Shown here one piece after another: positions 23,501 through 23,856 of a stretch of 23,856 nt of DNA (positions are counted from its first letter, which is position 1; every line of letters starts with the position of its first letter). The DNA is from Thermoplasmata archaeon (GTDB taxonomy: Archaea; Thermoplasmatota; E2; UBA202; JdFR-43), in NCBI GenBank assembly GCA_021158865.1, contig JAGGSX010000214.1, positions 1 through 23,856 of the forward strand. Reading direction: 5' to 3'. The position numbers and the translations under genes were made by a program. A model generated the notes under the pieces. The model worked only from the letters and a program-made list of their open reading frames with translations. It was not told where the DNA came from and did not search any database.

Positions 23501-23856
23501 TCATGCATCAATTTTAATCGATGATGTCACGACAGGCGGCGGCGTATCAAGCCTTGCCGGTTTCTTTATTTCTTTCACTTCCTTTATCTCAACTTCCATC
23601 TCACCATTAAAAGCTTCTTCAAATTTTTTCTTCAACTCATAAAATATTTTTTCAATACTTGGACCAATGTTGCGCAATTCATCATCTATAACAATAAGAA
23701 CTTCTACTCTATGTCTGTCAGTTTGAATTATCTGAAATTGCTGTATTTTATCTGTTCCAAGGCTGTGCATGACTTTTGCAGGTATACCTGTTATTGCAGA
23801 AGGCGGTATTATTCTACCACTTGGCATGATTATGGAATCTGCTTTTCTTCCTGCTA
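23501..23856 (-). CDS. paaK: phenylacetate-CoA ligase family protein, C-terminal part (partial)
   Basis: Only the last 118 residues are in the window; the frame stays open to the right edge, so the gene continues beyond it. The piece is the C-terminal lid domain of an adenylate-forming acyl-CoA ligase: GRKADSIIMPSGRIIPPSAI, TDKIQQFQIIQ, VLIVIDDELRNIGPSIEKIF and a PPPVV end. GRKAD followed by the P-S-G-R-I-I-P-P block is typical of PaaK-type ligases, which activate phenylacetate or other aryl acids with ATP and CoA; substrate cannot be told from this part. It stops 42 nt before pheT and may share its transcript, although an A/T-rich stretch in the gap could be a separate pheT promoter. Confidence 0.85.
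   Translation of the reverse strand, partial: AGRKADSIIMPSGRIIPPSAITGIPAKVMHSLGTDKIQQFQIIQTDRHRVEVLIVIDDELRNIGPSIEKIFYELKKKFEEAFNGEMEVEIKEVKEIKKPARLDTPPPVVTSSIKIDA

Noticed and set aside
1..23856. CRISPR array, tRNA or rRNA genes, transposons, integration sites, or a defence island
   Set aside because: I saw no regularly spaced repeats, no tRNA-like cloverleaf stretch in the gaps, no transposase or integrase, and the content is housekeeping. Small non-coding RNAs cannot be excluded by eye.

Overview
This AT-rich window comes from an archaeon. It carries archaeal-type ribosomal proteins (L32e, L19e, long L18 and L30 forms), archaeal SecY and AdkA, aIF2-beta, RNase P protein 4, archaeal PheT and a PGF-CTERM surface protein. 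TATA-like boxes lie about 24-31 nt upstream of the first genes. It is most likely a euryarchaeon; I lean towards the Thermoplasmatota and their relatives, but the lineage call is an inference from gene content. Nearly all of the window is coding, and most genes are short of spacers or overlap by 1-8 nt.

Layout, left to right. (1) 43-2633, minus strand: archease, the RNA ligase RtcB and a DUF92 membrane protein form an RNA repair/tRNA-splicing operon with an attached membrane gene. (2) 2728-4943, plus: an NfeD membrane serine protease is translationally coupled to a GtrA-type membrane protein whose N-terminal half looks like a catalytically dead DPM1-type glycosyltransferase. (3) 4936-5343, minus: aIF2-beta. 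(4) 5385-8349, minus: pyruvate:ferredoxin oxidoreductase in three genes, with gamma and delta fused, then alpha, then beta, chained by ATGA overlaps. (5) 8474-9801, plus: RNase P protein 4, a small secreted protein and a type-4 uracil-DNA glycosylase. (6) 9798-12830, minus: IleS. (7) 12973-14801, minus: a CoA-disulfide reductase-like flavoprotein followed by a decayed EamA/DMT transporter. (8) 14957-20748, plus: a ribosomal spc-type operon, S8-L6-L32e-L19e-L18-S5-L30-L15-SecY-AdkA. (9) 20828-21871, plus: a three-helix membrane protein with Ig-like ectodomain and a PGF-CTERM tail. (10) 21851-23856, minus: PheT and the C-terminal end of a phenylacetate-CoA ligase family protein.

Most of the content is housekeeping: translation, secretion, central carbon metabolism and DNA/RNA repair. 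The first genes of operons tend to sit at a distance from their TATA box that implies little or no leader. Internal genes carry GGTG-type Shine-Dalgarno sequences or stop/start overlaps. All three convergent gene pairs overlap at their 3' ends.

I found no mobile element, CRISPR array, tRNA, rRNA or defence system. The most interesting observations are pockets of GC-rich codons sitting on conserved active-site motifs in an otherwise AT-rich codon landscape, the pseudo-glycosyltransferase-GtrA fusion coupled to NfeD, the unusual PGF-CTERM membrane protein, the visible steps of decay in the EamA pseudogene, and the spc operon that starts abruptly at S8.
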